64,000 bases of DNA, taken from contig FJOG01000004.1 in NCBI GenBank assembly GCA_900073065.1, positions 672,985 through 736,984 on the forward strand, read 5' to 3'. Both the position numbers and the translations under genes were made by a program. Source of the DNA: Phialocephala subalpina (Eukaryota > Ascomycota > Leotiomycetes > Helotiales > Mollisiaceae). The first letter of the stretch is position 1; every line of letters starts with the position of its first letter. Below, piece after piece: positions 1 to 11,219 of this stretch. The notes below the pieces were generated by a model. It worked only from the letters and a program-made list of their open reading frames with translations. It made no database searches and was not told the origin of the DNA.

Positions 1-1253
1 CATGTCTGCTTCGGTGTTGTTGCGTGCTGGATACAGCGTATAATATCGCTCTGAGAAGTTGCCATACTTTGCGGTGTTGTACTCATAATATTGGGCCACT
101 GTGTAGTTGGTGGTGGTCGCTGCGCCAGATTCATCTTTGTTGTTGCCCGTTATCATGGGAACGTCAGAAGAAGGTCCATTGAGGAGTGAGTTTTGGTATG
201 TCGAGGGAACAACATAGCCATCAAGACATGTCTTGTATAGCGGTGGATACGAGGTCCAGAGGGCTGTCAGGTTGGAGATCGAGTAGTCCCTGTCGTCGCT
301 GCCGATGAGGAGTGATTCCATGCTTAGATTGCGTAGTCCCGCGACACTGGATACATTATGGAAAGCCGTGTAATTGATGCCAGTCTTCTCAGCGACTGCC
401 AGCGTCTTGTATGAGTCTGCAAGACCAGCAAGATATGGATCGCCGGGGTATCGGATGCCGGATTCGGCGATCATACCACGGAACGAGCCTTTGAATAAGG
501 GGCTGTTCACGGCGTGGTACACCTGGGCTGAGCCGAAAGATTGGCCACCAATGACGATCTTGTCAGGATCTCCACCAAAGTTGGCAATGTTCTTCTTGAT
601 CCATTGCAGAGCTGTCAACTGGTCTAAAATGCCGTAGTTTCCAGAAGAGTTGTGACCAGACTCCTGACTAAGCTCGGGATGCACCAGGAAGCTTAGAGGT
701 GACCAGAACGTCAGTGACTCTCTTTCTACCTATTATTGGAAATAGACACTCACCCAAAAGCAGCATCACGATAATTATAAGAGATAACAACAACGTCTTT
801 GGTTGCCAACCCACCACCATCGTAGAGAGCCTCGCCACTCGTCTCCCCGGATCCGTAGCTCTAGAGAAAAACCGGTAGGTTATCACTCGACGAGTTTGCG
901 TTTGTCCAGATATTGACACTCAGACAGTCCTCGCTCAAAGTGAATCCAGCAGTGGCTTGGTGAGCAATTGGACATGCTGGCCCGAAGTTATCTGCCATCA
1001 GGGTACCGTTCCAAGGCTCACGTGGCTGAGCAACCTTCCATCGATTCTGATATGATGTGTCCGCAGCATATGGAACACCCAGAAATGCCGCGACGTTGTT
1101 GGTGGTGGTGAAATTTAAGCTCCCGTTGAAGTACTTGAATCCCTGGACTGTGCCATATTCAGTCTCTATGGGGACACCATACAGTGCGGCGTTGACGACT
1201 TGAGAGCTCGCTAAAGTTACCAAGAAGTACTCAAAGAAAATTTGTTTCCTCAT
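1..1253 (-). pseudogene. type-B carboxylesterase/lipase, interrupted by an in-frame stop; runs off the left edge
   Basis: The start is the ATG at 1253 (MRKQIFFEY), followed by a secretion-like hydrophobic stretch ending in VVNAA. Family blocks follow: FLGVPYA, SEDCLSVNIW, then YNYRDAAFGFL after a 62-nt intron (692-753), and the nucleophile elbow GGQSFGSAQ, where the family usually has GESAG. Codon 861-863 is TAG in the middle of the segment that normally reads PV-VWIYGGG; reading continues in the same frame on both sides (PVFL, stop, SYGSGETSG). The simplest explanation is a TGG-to-TAG change at the conserved tryptophan. No intron of plausible length can remove it. An intact gene would encode a secreted alpha/beta-hydrolase cleaving carboxylic esters. 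The C-terminal part, including the rest of the catalytic triad, lies outside the window. Confidence 0.85.
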
Positions 1254-2018
1254 ATTTGACTTGGGCACTGACAGCCAACGCATGCAAAGAAAGTGCGTGA
1301 AAACTAAAACGAAGTGTTGATAACAACAAGAGACGACAAGAGATGAGCAGGACACCAGCCTTTAACGTGCATACTGAATTAATTAATGCAAATGCTAAGT
1401 GGCAATGACGAAGCTTGCGCGGCTTCATTTGCCTTCTGATAGGTTTTTACAGAGGACAAGCTGTTGGTTACTGGTAATCGTGATATTGTCACGCAAAATA
1501 CGGTCCACCTTGATCTCCTTGTCGGTGATGACCTTGGACTTTGGAAGTCAAAGACTGGTTCCGCGTCGTACCTGCAGAACAAAAATGCAGATCTTCGTTG
1601 ATCGGGAGGGGAAACTCCATTTTGAACAATTAGAGTGAACAGGCATTGCTTATTTGAGCAACTTGGTTGGTCGGTACCTGAGGAGATTGACCTCGGGACC
1701 GAGAGACAATTGTCGCCTCCGAATGTGATGGGCCAATTGTTCGTCATCCCCACACGCTAACAGAGCAGGTGTGAACTTGAGACACGGCAATTGAATCTTT
1801 TCTAAGTCCCTATAAAAATGCGGGGAATCCTTAGAATAATCTCTGCTGATGGCATTGTTGTGGACTCCTGAATTCTCGCTCTTCTGCCCCTGACGCTCGC
1901 CTAAATGAGCATTGTGCTTCAGGCTTCAACTCGCTAAAACACAACACCAATGTTCCAGCCATGGTTTAATAGATATCAACATTGTCCGGGACATGACATC
2001 AATTCATACAATGCCACT
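1254..2018. other. intergenic, no gene seen
   Basis: This 765-base stretch has only short open frames without recognisable domains. It should contain the promoter of the esterase locus and the 3' flank of the transporter remnant. Confidence 0.5.
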
Positions 2019-3012
2019 CTAGGCATTAGCCGCAGACGTCGAAAGACTCTCTTTCTTACCCTGATCTTCCCCTTCCCCCTCTAGATCCGCATCAGGATCA
2101 ACGCCTCGAACAGCAAGCTCTTGTCTGACGTGCACAGGAACAATGACATTCTCCTCCTTGAAATAATTCGTATCCGTGATGAAGTAAATCGCAGCCACAT
2201 AGAGGAACACAATGCAACAAAATAGCAGGCGAATTGGAATGACAGTTGGCAAATTTATTTTTCCCCATTGCCGTCGATGATGAAGCTGAACATCATGCCG
2301 AGAGCCGTGACGCCGCGGAAGACACCTGCGTAGCGGGCGAGGAGGGATGGGTCGTTGGTGAGAGCGCAGATTACATATTGTGTTGCGATCTGGTAGATAC
2401 TGTGATGGTGTCAGATATTTTCTCAGGAGGAGAGGACAGAAACTGGTGGGTCATTGAAGGCCGGTATTATGGCTAAGACGAACCTGTATACAGAACCGTA
2501 TATAACGTAGATGACAAAAGCCCCCGCGAAGGCGCTATCGGTCGAATCCGTTGATGGGCCAGTCTCATTTCGATTGAGATAGTGTTCGCTCAACCAAGCG
2601 GCCTCGGCCGTGCAGATTCCCAGTGTGATCGCACTCATGACCGTAATTCCGATGAGCGCTCTCCTTCGCAGCGCACTTGTGTAGAGACTGTAGCCAATGG
2701 ACCCCATGAATACAGTATACTTTGGACCCAGCAGATTCAGGGTTGTTCCGCTGAACTATCCAGTGACGAAGAACACGCCGTACAGAATTACGTTGACGTT
2801 GGCGGCTACGACTTGAGAGGCGGGCTTTCCTCTACCAGCACCAAGTCCAGTGAGTGCAAGATAGATTCCGGGCAAACAGGAAAGACACATCCTATCTTCG
2901 GCTTAGCTTTGGGACGAGGGAACAGAACGAGAAGAAAACTTTCTTACCCTGCCACCAGGTTCTGAACGAACGGGTTGTTAAACCGCACATTCTTGCGCTG
3001 GAATCCCATCAT
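2019..3012 (-). pseudogene. UNC93-like (DUF895) membrane transporter remnant
   Basis: The coding remnant starts at the ATG at 3012 or 3009 (MGFQRKNVRFNNPF), just after a likely 5'-UTR intron. It continues across an intron into CLPGIYLALTGLGAG, the first transmembrane region of fungal UNC93-like MFS proteins. Three lesions are seen. TAG at 2756-2758 sits between FFVTG and FSGTTLNLLGP. The sequence jumps from the second-helix block (GSIGYSLYTSAL) to a block resembling the later half of the family (RRRALIGITVM), so a large central part appears missing. About two extra bases near 2256-2270 shift the frame before PTVIPIRLLFCC. The late motif ALTNDPSLLARYAG and a charged tail remain. It is much shorter than the usual 450-500 residues. 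The missing-middle claim depends on my knowledge of the family. Confidence 0.75.
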
Positions 3013-3515
3013 CGTAGCTGTACGAAAACGAGAAGTTATCAGGAAGCGATGCTATGGTAGCATGAGGATATACTTTACTGTTCTCAATGGTGGAAGTCGA
3101 TTCTAGTTGCTTGTTGAGGATGTTGAGATATGTAAGAACTTGAGATGTCGCCGGATTTGAAAGTGGGGCTCAGGGGTCAACGCTGAGTGGCTCGCTTAGT
3201 GATCAACCAGCACTGTATCAGTGACACCCAAGCTGCTGCGACGGTAGTGTATTAGACGAATGATCATCTTGCATCTTTCTTACTTCCTTTCCGCCTTTAA
3301 CACGGCTCTTAGAAGCTCCTTGCAATGAAATCCACAGATTCGGCATGAACAGCCACGAAACCCCTCCTTCAAGCTGCGCAGATTTAGCGAGCCCAAGTCT
3401 AAGCAGAGATTCAAGAGACATTCCAATAATCAATCATTGTGTTTCTTTTTATACCATTTGTCTCGAGCACTGAAGACTCTGCTGATTCCCTCGTTGATGT
3501 GCTTCACAAATCAGC

Positions 3516-4935
3516 ATGTCTTTTCTACTCTCAGGGAGCGTGAGAAAGGTGGCTCACAGTTTCTCCATCTCCAGTTTCTCATCCGCAAGAACTTTCATCA
3601 CGACAAGCACTCGATCTGGGCCAGCCGCTCTCAGAGTCTATCAGAACCGGCTATGGGATACAATCTATCACACAGCACAATGGGGAGCGATTCCCGAGGG
3701 AGGAGTGAAGCGTCTCACCCTGACCGCCGAGGACAATTCAGTCCGTGAATGGTTCCGAGAAACAACCAAGAAATATGGCTGCACGGTCAAGGATGATGCC
3801 ATGGGCAACATGTTTGCAGTCCGTCCTGGACAGAATAACTCTCTCGCTCCAATCAGCATTGGTTCTCATCTCGATACCCAACCTGCTGGATGACGTTACG
3901 ATCGGATTCTCGGTGTTCAAGCCGGTGTCGAAATCTTCAAAGTCTTGCACGAAAACAAGATTGATACCTTTGCTCCATACGCTGTCGTGAATTGGACAAA
4001 CGAAGAAGGACTTCGTTTCGACATAGGAATGTTGGGAAGTGGCGTTTGGGGTGGTCAAGTGGAGCTTCAAAAAGCGTATGATCATCAAGACGCAGATGGG
4101 AAGTTCTTCAAAGACGAACTCCAGCATATTGGATTCCTCGGCGACGTCGAGGAAAGTCACAAAGCAAATCCTCTATCTGCGCATTTCGAGCTTCACATTG
4201 AACAAGGTCCTGTTCTGGAAGATACGAAACAGGCGGTGGGTGTGGTGAATGGTGTGCAAGGAATGTGGTGGCTGATGGTGACTGTGAATGGGTCATCGTA
4301 GCATTGTGGTACGACTCCGATGGACCGATGATCTAATGCGCTTCTTGCTGCATCTAAGATGATCACTCGAGCCAACGAGATCGCTCTGGAATTTGGAGGG
4401 CTCGCAACAGTTGGCGTCATCAACTCCGAGCCTCAAAGCCCAGGAACTGTTCCAGGGAAGACGGTTCTTAGCATAGACCTCTGCCATTTGGATAATCCCA
4501 CATTGGACAAGATGTTCGAAACTGCGAAGCAAGACTTCAATAAGATTGCAGCGGAGAGCAAGGTAGAAGTTGATGTTGTCGAGATATGGAAGAGTCTTGG
4601 GGCGAAGTTTCATCCAGATTGAATTGAGTGTGTGCGATCTGCCGCGGTGGACATTGTCGGAGACAACTTCAGAGAGATGCCTGCTGGTGCTGGACATGAC
4701 AGTGTGAATACTTCATACCATTTTCCTACCTCCATGATTTTCATCCCTTCGAAAAACGGATTGTCTCATCATCCGGATGAATATTCAAGTCCGGAAGACT
4801 GGTTCGTTGCAATATCTCAAAATTGCAAACGAGATCACTTACTGACTTTGCTGCACATACAGTGCTCTTGGTGTCCAGGTACTTTTGAATGCCGTTATGA
4901 GGTATGATGAAAAACCGAAAGCGACAGCAGCATAG
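3516..4935 (+). pseudogene. M20-family N-carbamoyl-amino-acid hydrolase / allantoate amidohydrolase-like, four in-frame stops
   Basis: The frame from the ATG at 3516 encodes a basic, Ser/Arg-rich N-terminus that could be a mitochondrial presequence. After it come metal-site blocks of the hydantoinase/carbamoylase group of M20 peptidases: GSHLDTQPAG, VNWTNEEG, HFELHIEQGP, TTPMD and GAGHD. The same frame is cut by TGA (3891-3893), TAG (4299-4301), TGA (4329-4331) and TGA (4620-4622), with homology on both sides of each. A final intron after SPEDW restores ALGVQVLLNAVMRYD and a stop at 4935. Intact relatives are binuclear metal amidohydrolases that release ammonia and CO2 from N-carbamoyl amino acids or ureides. 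With four nonsense codons this copy cannot encode the full enzyme. Confidence 0.9.
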
Positions 4936-5022
4936 ATTAGCAGCACGGAATGATAGTCAATGTCGAGTGTTCTCCTCTATCGAACTCCATCCGTGAACAA
5001 CTCAAGTACTCGTTCACACGGG

Positions 5023-6447
5023 CTACAGTGGCGGTACCATCCGTTTCGGCACGACCAACAACTCACCCCACTCCTCCCCTAGGTATTCCTCAATAGCAGC
5101 CAACAAGAACCTCCCAGCATCCCCCACAGCCCAGAATGATCTCCTTCCATGCAACAAAATCGAAAAGTACGCCATAACAACCAAGGCCTCCGGTTTCCTC
5201 TCATTCAGCAACTCCGTATACCCCGCAGATATCGTAATCGGCCAGTCCATGACCAATTTTGCATTAAGTCGCTCGTCAAACGGGTTCTCCGCAGGCTGAG
5301 AATTATATGCCGTGGCCAAACGTGTAATAGCTTCGCAATAGACTTTGGCCTCGAAGGCGGAAAGAGTGCGTGATTGGGAGAAATGTGTACGGAGATCTTC
5401 GAATGCATGGGTCACTGCATCGTCACGATCTGGGAACGGCCCTTCATTCTCATGCAGCAAGTGTTTAAGGTCGGAAGTTTTGATGGTTTCCCAGGATTCT
5501 CCGACCATGGCACGAATACCTCTCAGAAGCCGAATTGACTGAACTAGACGATCAAGGAAGGTGTTGAGGTCTGGACATGGGGTTGAGAACGTGTCGCAGA
5601 AGAAATGAAGGCCTAGGATGGCGGAGAAAAGGAAGGCCGCGTTGAGGTTGTCTTGAGTGACGGTGGGGGTGGAGGAGTTGAAGAGTGATAGAGCTTCTGC
5701 TTGTAGAGTGGTCGATTCGGCAAGGTAGAGATCAGCTTTTGAAGGGTGCACGATACTGAGGTGAAAGGCTGAGATGGCGAGAGTTTCGTACATTATGTAT
5801 GGATATGAGAAGGTGTACTATGACTATAGTCAGTATGGTAGACTTCTTCTGAGAATATAATCTCATGATCAAAGAGACATGAGAGTATAGTCTAGATTCT
5901 TCGTGCAAACTTTAAGCAAAGAAATGTTCTTGAAGATTTATGGACAACTGAAATCGAGAGAGGAAGGGACTACGGCCGACTCACGCGCATCATCGTGGCG
6001 ACCCACTTATCCCTGGACGAACCATCGAGAGAAAGAGACATGTGATTGAAGGCTACATTTTGAAACAGCTCTAGATGTAGTAGATTGACATAAGGTTCGG
6101 CTCGAGGCGGTGTGGGTACTGCTGGCTGAGGGCTGGAGCTGGTGTTGGATGTGGTGGTCGGATGGGGACTTTTAGATCCAGCAAAGTCATCGAGTCCGGA
6201 AAGAAGAACGAATTCCCTGTGCTTGGGACTTTGACTACTAGCGTTGCGAGTATAGGAACACTGCTTCTTGGCTGTTGTGCACTGAACACAACCTAGACGT
6301 CCCCGGGTTTCGTCGCACTGTTGAAGTCAGCATTGAGATCTCGTGATCAACCCATCGAAATAGGAAAGGATGACGGAGCACCTTTTTATGACTTTGTTTA
6401 CACTCTAAGCAGCCCTGTCTGGACTTCCTGTGACTTCTGCGAATCAT
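5023..6447 (-). CDS. Zn2Cys6 fungal transcription factor
   Basis: Three exons are predicted: 6447-6382, 6317-5985 and 5817-5023, about 397 residues. The DNA-binding domain is at residues ~13-43 and is split by intron 1: C-LE-C-KQSHKK-C, then eight residues, then C-VQ-C-TTAKKQ-C, matching the six-cysteine binuclear zinc cluster. A Ser/Pro/Thr-rich linker (TTTSNTSSSPQP) follows. The C-terminal regulatory half starts with YPYIMYETLAISAFHLS, as in Upc2/sterol-uptake-type regulators. Intron 2 is 167 nt and uses gtgagt. All splices preserve the frame and no lesion is seen, unlike the three genes to its left. Nuclear localisation and a role as regulator of nearby genes are inference; its neighbouring potential targets are dead. 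Confidence 0.85.
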
Positions 6448-7140
6448 AGAGCGCGAGGAAAAGAGGGGTCAATTCAGGGTACTGGATGTGAGATTAAATT
6501 GATGTGCGAGCTGGCACGCCACAAGCAAGGGTCTGCGTATTCGGATATTTACCTCTTTTGGGGGTTATTTATGTTGGGAATGGAGTTGCTGCTGGGTAGC
6601 TGAGAGCTGGCGAGTTCAAGTGAGAAGTTCGTGATGAAAAAGGAGGTGACGCGCCAACGTTTCTTGGTGGGGTCAAATTCCCCGCAATGTAAGCCGGAAA
6701 GAATTACACCGCTCTAGTAATTGTCCAGATTATGTATTAGAACAATGAAAAGTAAATAACAACTCTTTTTTCGTTTGAATTTTCGAGCTTCTTTTTAGAA
6801 CACACAAACTTTGTAAAGCTGAGAACCCTTTATATTGTTGAGATGTTGACTTGAACCAATCATGACTCGATACTCACTTTACTCGAAATTAAGAACCAGT
6901 TCTATTGTTTGTTATACAACTAAAATGCTCTCAAACTACCCTGGATGTCTATAAACCCTCCGATTATGAACATCGTTTGTATGAAATTGTCTACCAATGT
7001 GAGGACCAACACGCAAAGAAAGATCCCTCTCGAACCATTCCCTCAACCCCAACCACCCCTCCCCCCAGCCACCCGGTCCAGCCCAAGATATATCAGGAAA
7101 TGCCTCGAGCAGAGCTGTACGAGTCCAAAAGCTCATTGAG
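6448..7140. other. intergenic between the zinc-cluster gene and the RTA1-like gene
   Basis: This should hold the upstream region of the zinc-cluster gene and the 3' flank of the RTA1-like gene. No other gene is convincing. The stretch near 6720-6900 is AT-rich. Confidence 0.5.
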
Positions 7141-8060
7141 TCATACGGTCTCTAAGGATCCCCCAGACTTAGCCCTATGGTGGCTCAACTCCACCGTCTC
7201 AAGGTCCTCAACGGCCTTGGGGTGAAAGATGGATCCGGGATACCACCACCAAAAGATAACGGCAACAATGAACATCGGCACTGTATCAAACACATAAAGT
7301 GTCCACTCGTGTCCCAAGGAATAACCATCTTGACCCTGGATAAACTCCACAACACGAAAGATCGATCGTGCAAAGATTAGGATGCTGACCGTGTAGATCA
7401 TATAGAGAGTCTGCCTCCAAGGGATATCCGTCGTCTTCGATTCGTTGGTCGGTTGTTTGCTCAATCGTCTCTGGAAGCTGATAGATGTCGCGAAGAAAAC
7501 ACCCAGCAGAACAATTTGAATGAACAACCCAGCTACGACTATATCATTTCCTATCTTCGCAGTGTTTGCGTGTGATGTCAAGTTCGATGCCCCTCCCTGG
7601 ACCGACAGTGACAGTACATCCCCCCAAACGAATGTTTTCGTGAGTCGATCGATGCGGATGATAGATAGGTGCTCGCCTTTGACGCAGCGGATGATGCGAC
7701 CGAGTGTCATGTATATCGAAGCCGCGTAGAATGCAGGCGCTATGACAGTGAAGGTGGCTTGGAGGATGTAGATGACGATGCTGTCGGTTTGGTTGTAGGC
7801 TGCTTCTCGGGAGGCGTAACCCACCACTTCACCTGTGAGAGGGTTAGAACCTGAATCTTGGGTTTGGTGGTGGAAAGGTGAAACTTACAGAGGCATCCGA
7901 TGGCGAACCATATACAGAACCAGCTGCGGTTCTTGCATATACGCCAGGAGTGTAGGACAAATATGACAAGGAAGAGGACGATGAATGTGATGGATGCGAC
8001 TTGGGATGGGAGATATTTCCAGAAATAGTAATCGCCTTTGAATGGCTTGAGGACTGCCAT
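7141..8060 (-). CDS. RTA1-like multi-pass membrane protein (lipid-translocating exporter family)
   Basis: Two exons, 8060-7889 and 7832-7141, encode about 287 residues; the 56-nt intron splits the family block as CLC|EVVGYASR. Successive hydrophobic helices are visible, including ITFIVLFLVIFVL, IAPAFYAASIYMTLG and FIQIVLLGVFFA. The RTA1 signatures R-SIFRVVEFIQG and a late PMFIVAVIFWWWYPG with HP after it are present. Members of this family confer resistance to 7-aminocholesterol or move sphingoid bases and lipids in yeasts; the substrate here is unknown. The start is the first ATG giving the usual length: MAVLKPFKGDYYFW. Upstream there are three copies of ATACGCGT (see separate entry). Confidence 0.85.
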
Positions 8061-8335
8061 TTCGGTCGTTGGGCTCAAGAAACTAGATTCAAAGTAGACT
8101 ATGAAGGGTTTGATGATGACTGTAGATTTGGATCGAGGGAATTCGATGAGAATAGGAAAATAGTTGATGAGGGGCAGATGAAGGAGGAAATATAATGGAG
8201 AGTGGATCGAGAAGAAGTGAAATATATAACCAGCAGCAGAACAGAGAATGCAGGTCCATTTTAGTCTTGAGCCTCAGCCCAGTAAGTCGGAAACCACAAT
8301 GCCATGTCACTGAGCCTCCACCTGAGGAAAGCGAG

Positions 8336-8573
8336 ATACGCGTACTCGAATACGGTGCTGTGCAGGACAAATATAAGGTTAGGCAGAAGCGATGAATCTT
8401 GGTCGAATTGATGGTATCGAGACATCTTTCGTCGTTAAAGACGTTCATGCGAATGTTAAGACCTGAAGTTGGGCATTGTGATTGGACGTCTGGAAAGGGG
8501 GACGAATACGCGTGTTCGGCTGGCCGGTAGGGGAACCGAGTGTCAAAATCGTCCCAAAACAGGCGATACGCGT
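8336..8573. promoter_or_regulatory. three copies of ATACGCGT upstream of the RTA1-like gene
   Basis: The palindromic core ACGCGT occurs at 8338-8343, 8508-8513 and 8568-8573, each preceded by AT. It lies 280-510 bp upstream of the RTA1-like start. ACGCGT is the MluI cell-cycle box bound by MBF in yeasts. Use as a regulatory site here is inference from spacing and repetition. Confidence 0.35.
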
Positions 8574-11219
8574 ATTTTGGGGGGATGTGCTTTCTCCCTC
8601 CCGCGTATCCTGTCCTCAATTTTCAGACCACCCTCGGAGTTTGTATCAATTTGATAAGGACGTTTACTTACGAGTTGCTTCATTTCTTTGATTGAGGCAG
8701 TGCACTTGGCAAGTTGCTTACGGTCTTTTCGATCTCGACATCTTGGTCAATATCATCTCTCGTTCAACTGTGTTTTGGTGGTCTGCAAAACACGTGGCAC
8801 CCCAGCTTGGGTTCGTAAGAAATCCGTTGCAGCTTTCTTCAGAATTGACTTTCGATCGTCACGTCTTGTTAATCCACTTCGAAAAGAGACGCGAAGTTCC
8901 CAAGATGCTTTGGAGGTCGAAGTTGAATCAACGATACGGAGTTGCAGATCAGCCCATTCATTGCCCAAAACAGTTCGCTTTCGTTCACCAGATGTGGCGT
9001 ATCGGCGTTCGAGCCCGCCGGGGGGTGGATTCTTCCGCCTCCTTAGCATGTTCTTTCCGCGTGCTAACATACAGCCTCTTATAAGATCAATCGGGTATTT
9101 TGAAATCCATGACTTACGGTCACTCCATCACTTTACCAGTCGTACCACGGACTAGAAGCCTCAGAATTAAGGGGCGGTGTTTACTTACCCTCATTTAGCA
9201 CCAGATCACCGCAATTGCTAAGTATGCGCCCACATTCTAAGAGGACCGAAGCTCTCTCAAAATCCAATCGGATTTGCACCGGCTCAATTAAGCTATATAC
9301 TGATTTGTGAGTGCCTTATATAGTTGCTGTGGAAATACCGAAAAAGTGGTCTATTTTACCACGAGATAAGTGGCACGTCTGAAAAGACTCTGGGTTGATG
9401 CACCCCCAAAAACCCAATTGATCTTACAAGAGGCTGTACCTCAACCTCCAAGACCTCAATGTACACTATTTTCATTCATAACTTTGGCGAATACGAGTTT
9501 GAAGCCTACAATTGTAAGCACGGAGTAATTGCTTATACTAGTCATCATGTCACGAGTGGGACCACGGTCTCGAGCCTCTTCAAGAGGCAACAAGCTGGGT
9601 TATTACCGAGCGAGTTTAGCATGTGGTATCATCCCACCTTTCCACCATGCCACCCTTTCATACAGCAACCAAAAGACTGAGATTGACGTTGCCGTAGAAC
9701 TTTGCAGGATACGAAAGATTAGTTGTCTGGCCGCCGCCGATATGTTAGAATTAATGAGTAATTCTTTGTTTTCTTTATTTAAGAAAATATGTTTTCAAAT
9801 TAGTTCTTATTTTATAAGATAAAGGCTTAAATAAAGAAGTAATAAAAGAATTATAAATTCTTTATTACCAAGAATATAAAGGATTTATTAGTTCTTTATC
9901 TTTTCTTTATTTTCTTTATATTATGCAATTTTAGTGTAAATCACATTATTTGGATTAGAATAAAGGAAGGATTTACTTATTTAAAGAAGAAAATAATCTA
10001 AGTGTTTTAGTTTAAAATCAAGCAATTAATATCTCACATTTTGCCTACCCTATGAAATTTCAACACGATGAAGACGAGACGTGATGTGCTAATTGCACTC
10101 GATTGGGAAGCCAATGTATTGTTGTCACTGTTGACAAGATGAGCTGCCTTGATGAGGTCTCTGTTGCACACAACATAACTTTGCGGTCTCGTTAATGCAA
10201 CAACGGCATGTTCGTCCCGCTATTTTTCTTGTAGTAGCTGTGTTGATTCGGTATAGCTACTTCTTCCCATCGATCCTCGACCAAATACCCAACAACTTGT
10301 CCGTTTCCGGGACCAGCAGAATCAGAATACACCCGCAACAGGCCCGACAATTCTTTATCACCAGTGCTTCCGATAAGCTTTACTCCGAGCTCTCAATCCC
10401 TGATGCATGCCGACATTGCCCAAAAGGAATCACAGGCACCTGCGTCCGGCTCCAGAGAGAACGTTACCATTCAGAATCTGGGATCCTCGTCAGGATTTTG
10501 GAATCCGACCTGCGACAGTCCGTGGATCGAACAGCTGGAGGACCCAAACGTGGGTTAGATATTCAGCAGCTGCCACCAGCAACAGAATGAATCAGATGTT
10601 GGACATGGACAGCAAGAAGGACGATTGCTTGATTTTGGTTCGCAGGCACCTCAACTTGATGACAGATACTTTGGATGTACGAAGAGAGCTTAGAAGAACA
10701 CTCCTGGAACACTTCACTGACAAACACCCGGAACATTTAAACCTGGTGGAGCATTTTAATTTTCTGCTTGAATAATCGCATCGGGTTCGGACAAAGGCGG
10801 GGTAGCGGGGTAGTGCTTTCAGGGGCATTCGCTAAACTTTCAGGCTACGAGCCCCTTTAGTGATATCTAACACCGGCTTACATTTGCAGGGAGTAAAAGG
10901 CGCACGATAACCACGACGCCCTTGGCTCTCCGTACTAATGCTTCGGGCTTCTATCTCTACCTTCTTCTATGGTGTATCTTCATATACATTGTGCCAAGCC
11001 TATTCGACGCTACCAGGGGTGCCGCTTAGAAATTCCCTGGCCTCACCTGGATATCGCCGACGAGAAATCTTCCTCCGGCATCAGAACTTAGCACTTCAGC
11101 ATCAATCTCACATTTGAAAAATCTCAGCATCATCTTGATAGAAACCAGACGCAATCCAACGGACATGATATTCAACGACGAGAGAAGATCTGAACGAACG
11201 CAAAATCAGAGACTTGAAG
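8574..11219. other. 2.6 kb without a convincing gene
   Basis: Several overlapping open frames occur (about 8690-9155, 10200-10775) but none shows a recognisable domain. Around 10364-10669 one plus-strand frame stays open except for a single TAG at about 10556-10558, and may be the remains of a gene. An AT-rich island is listed separately. Confidence 0.4.
9740..10030. repeat. AT-rich island, possible degenerate mobile or repeat sequence
   Basis: Nearly all of this ~290-base stretch is A/T, with many ttcttta/taaagaa words in both orientations, against flanks of ordinary composition. The two ends show weak inverted similarity (ttttctttatttaag near the left end; cttatttaaagaagaaaa near the right end). 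This suggests a MITE-like or mutated repeat, but no clear terminal repeat or target duplication was established. Confidence 0.35.

Noticed and set aside
8089..8619. 176-codon minus-strand open frame upstream of the RTA1-like gene
   Set aside because: No domain or signal, unlikely composition, and it covers the promoter region with the ACGCGT sites.
8688..9155. 155-codon plus-strand frame
   Set aside because: Three overlapping frames on both strands here have similar length and none shows family similarity.
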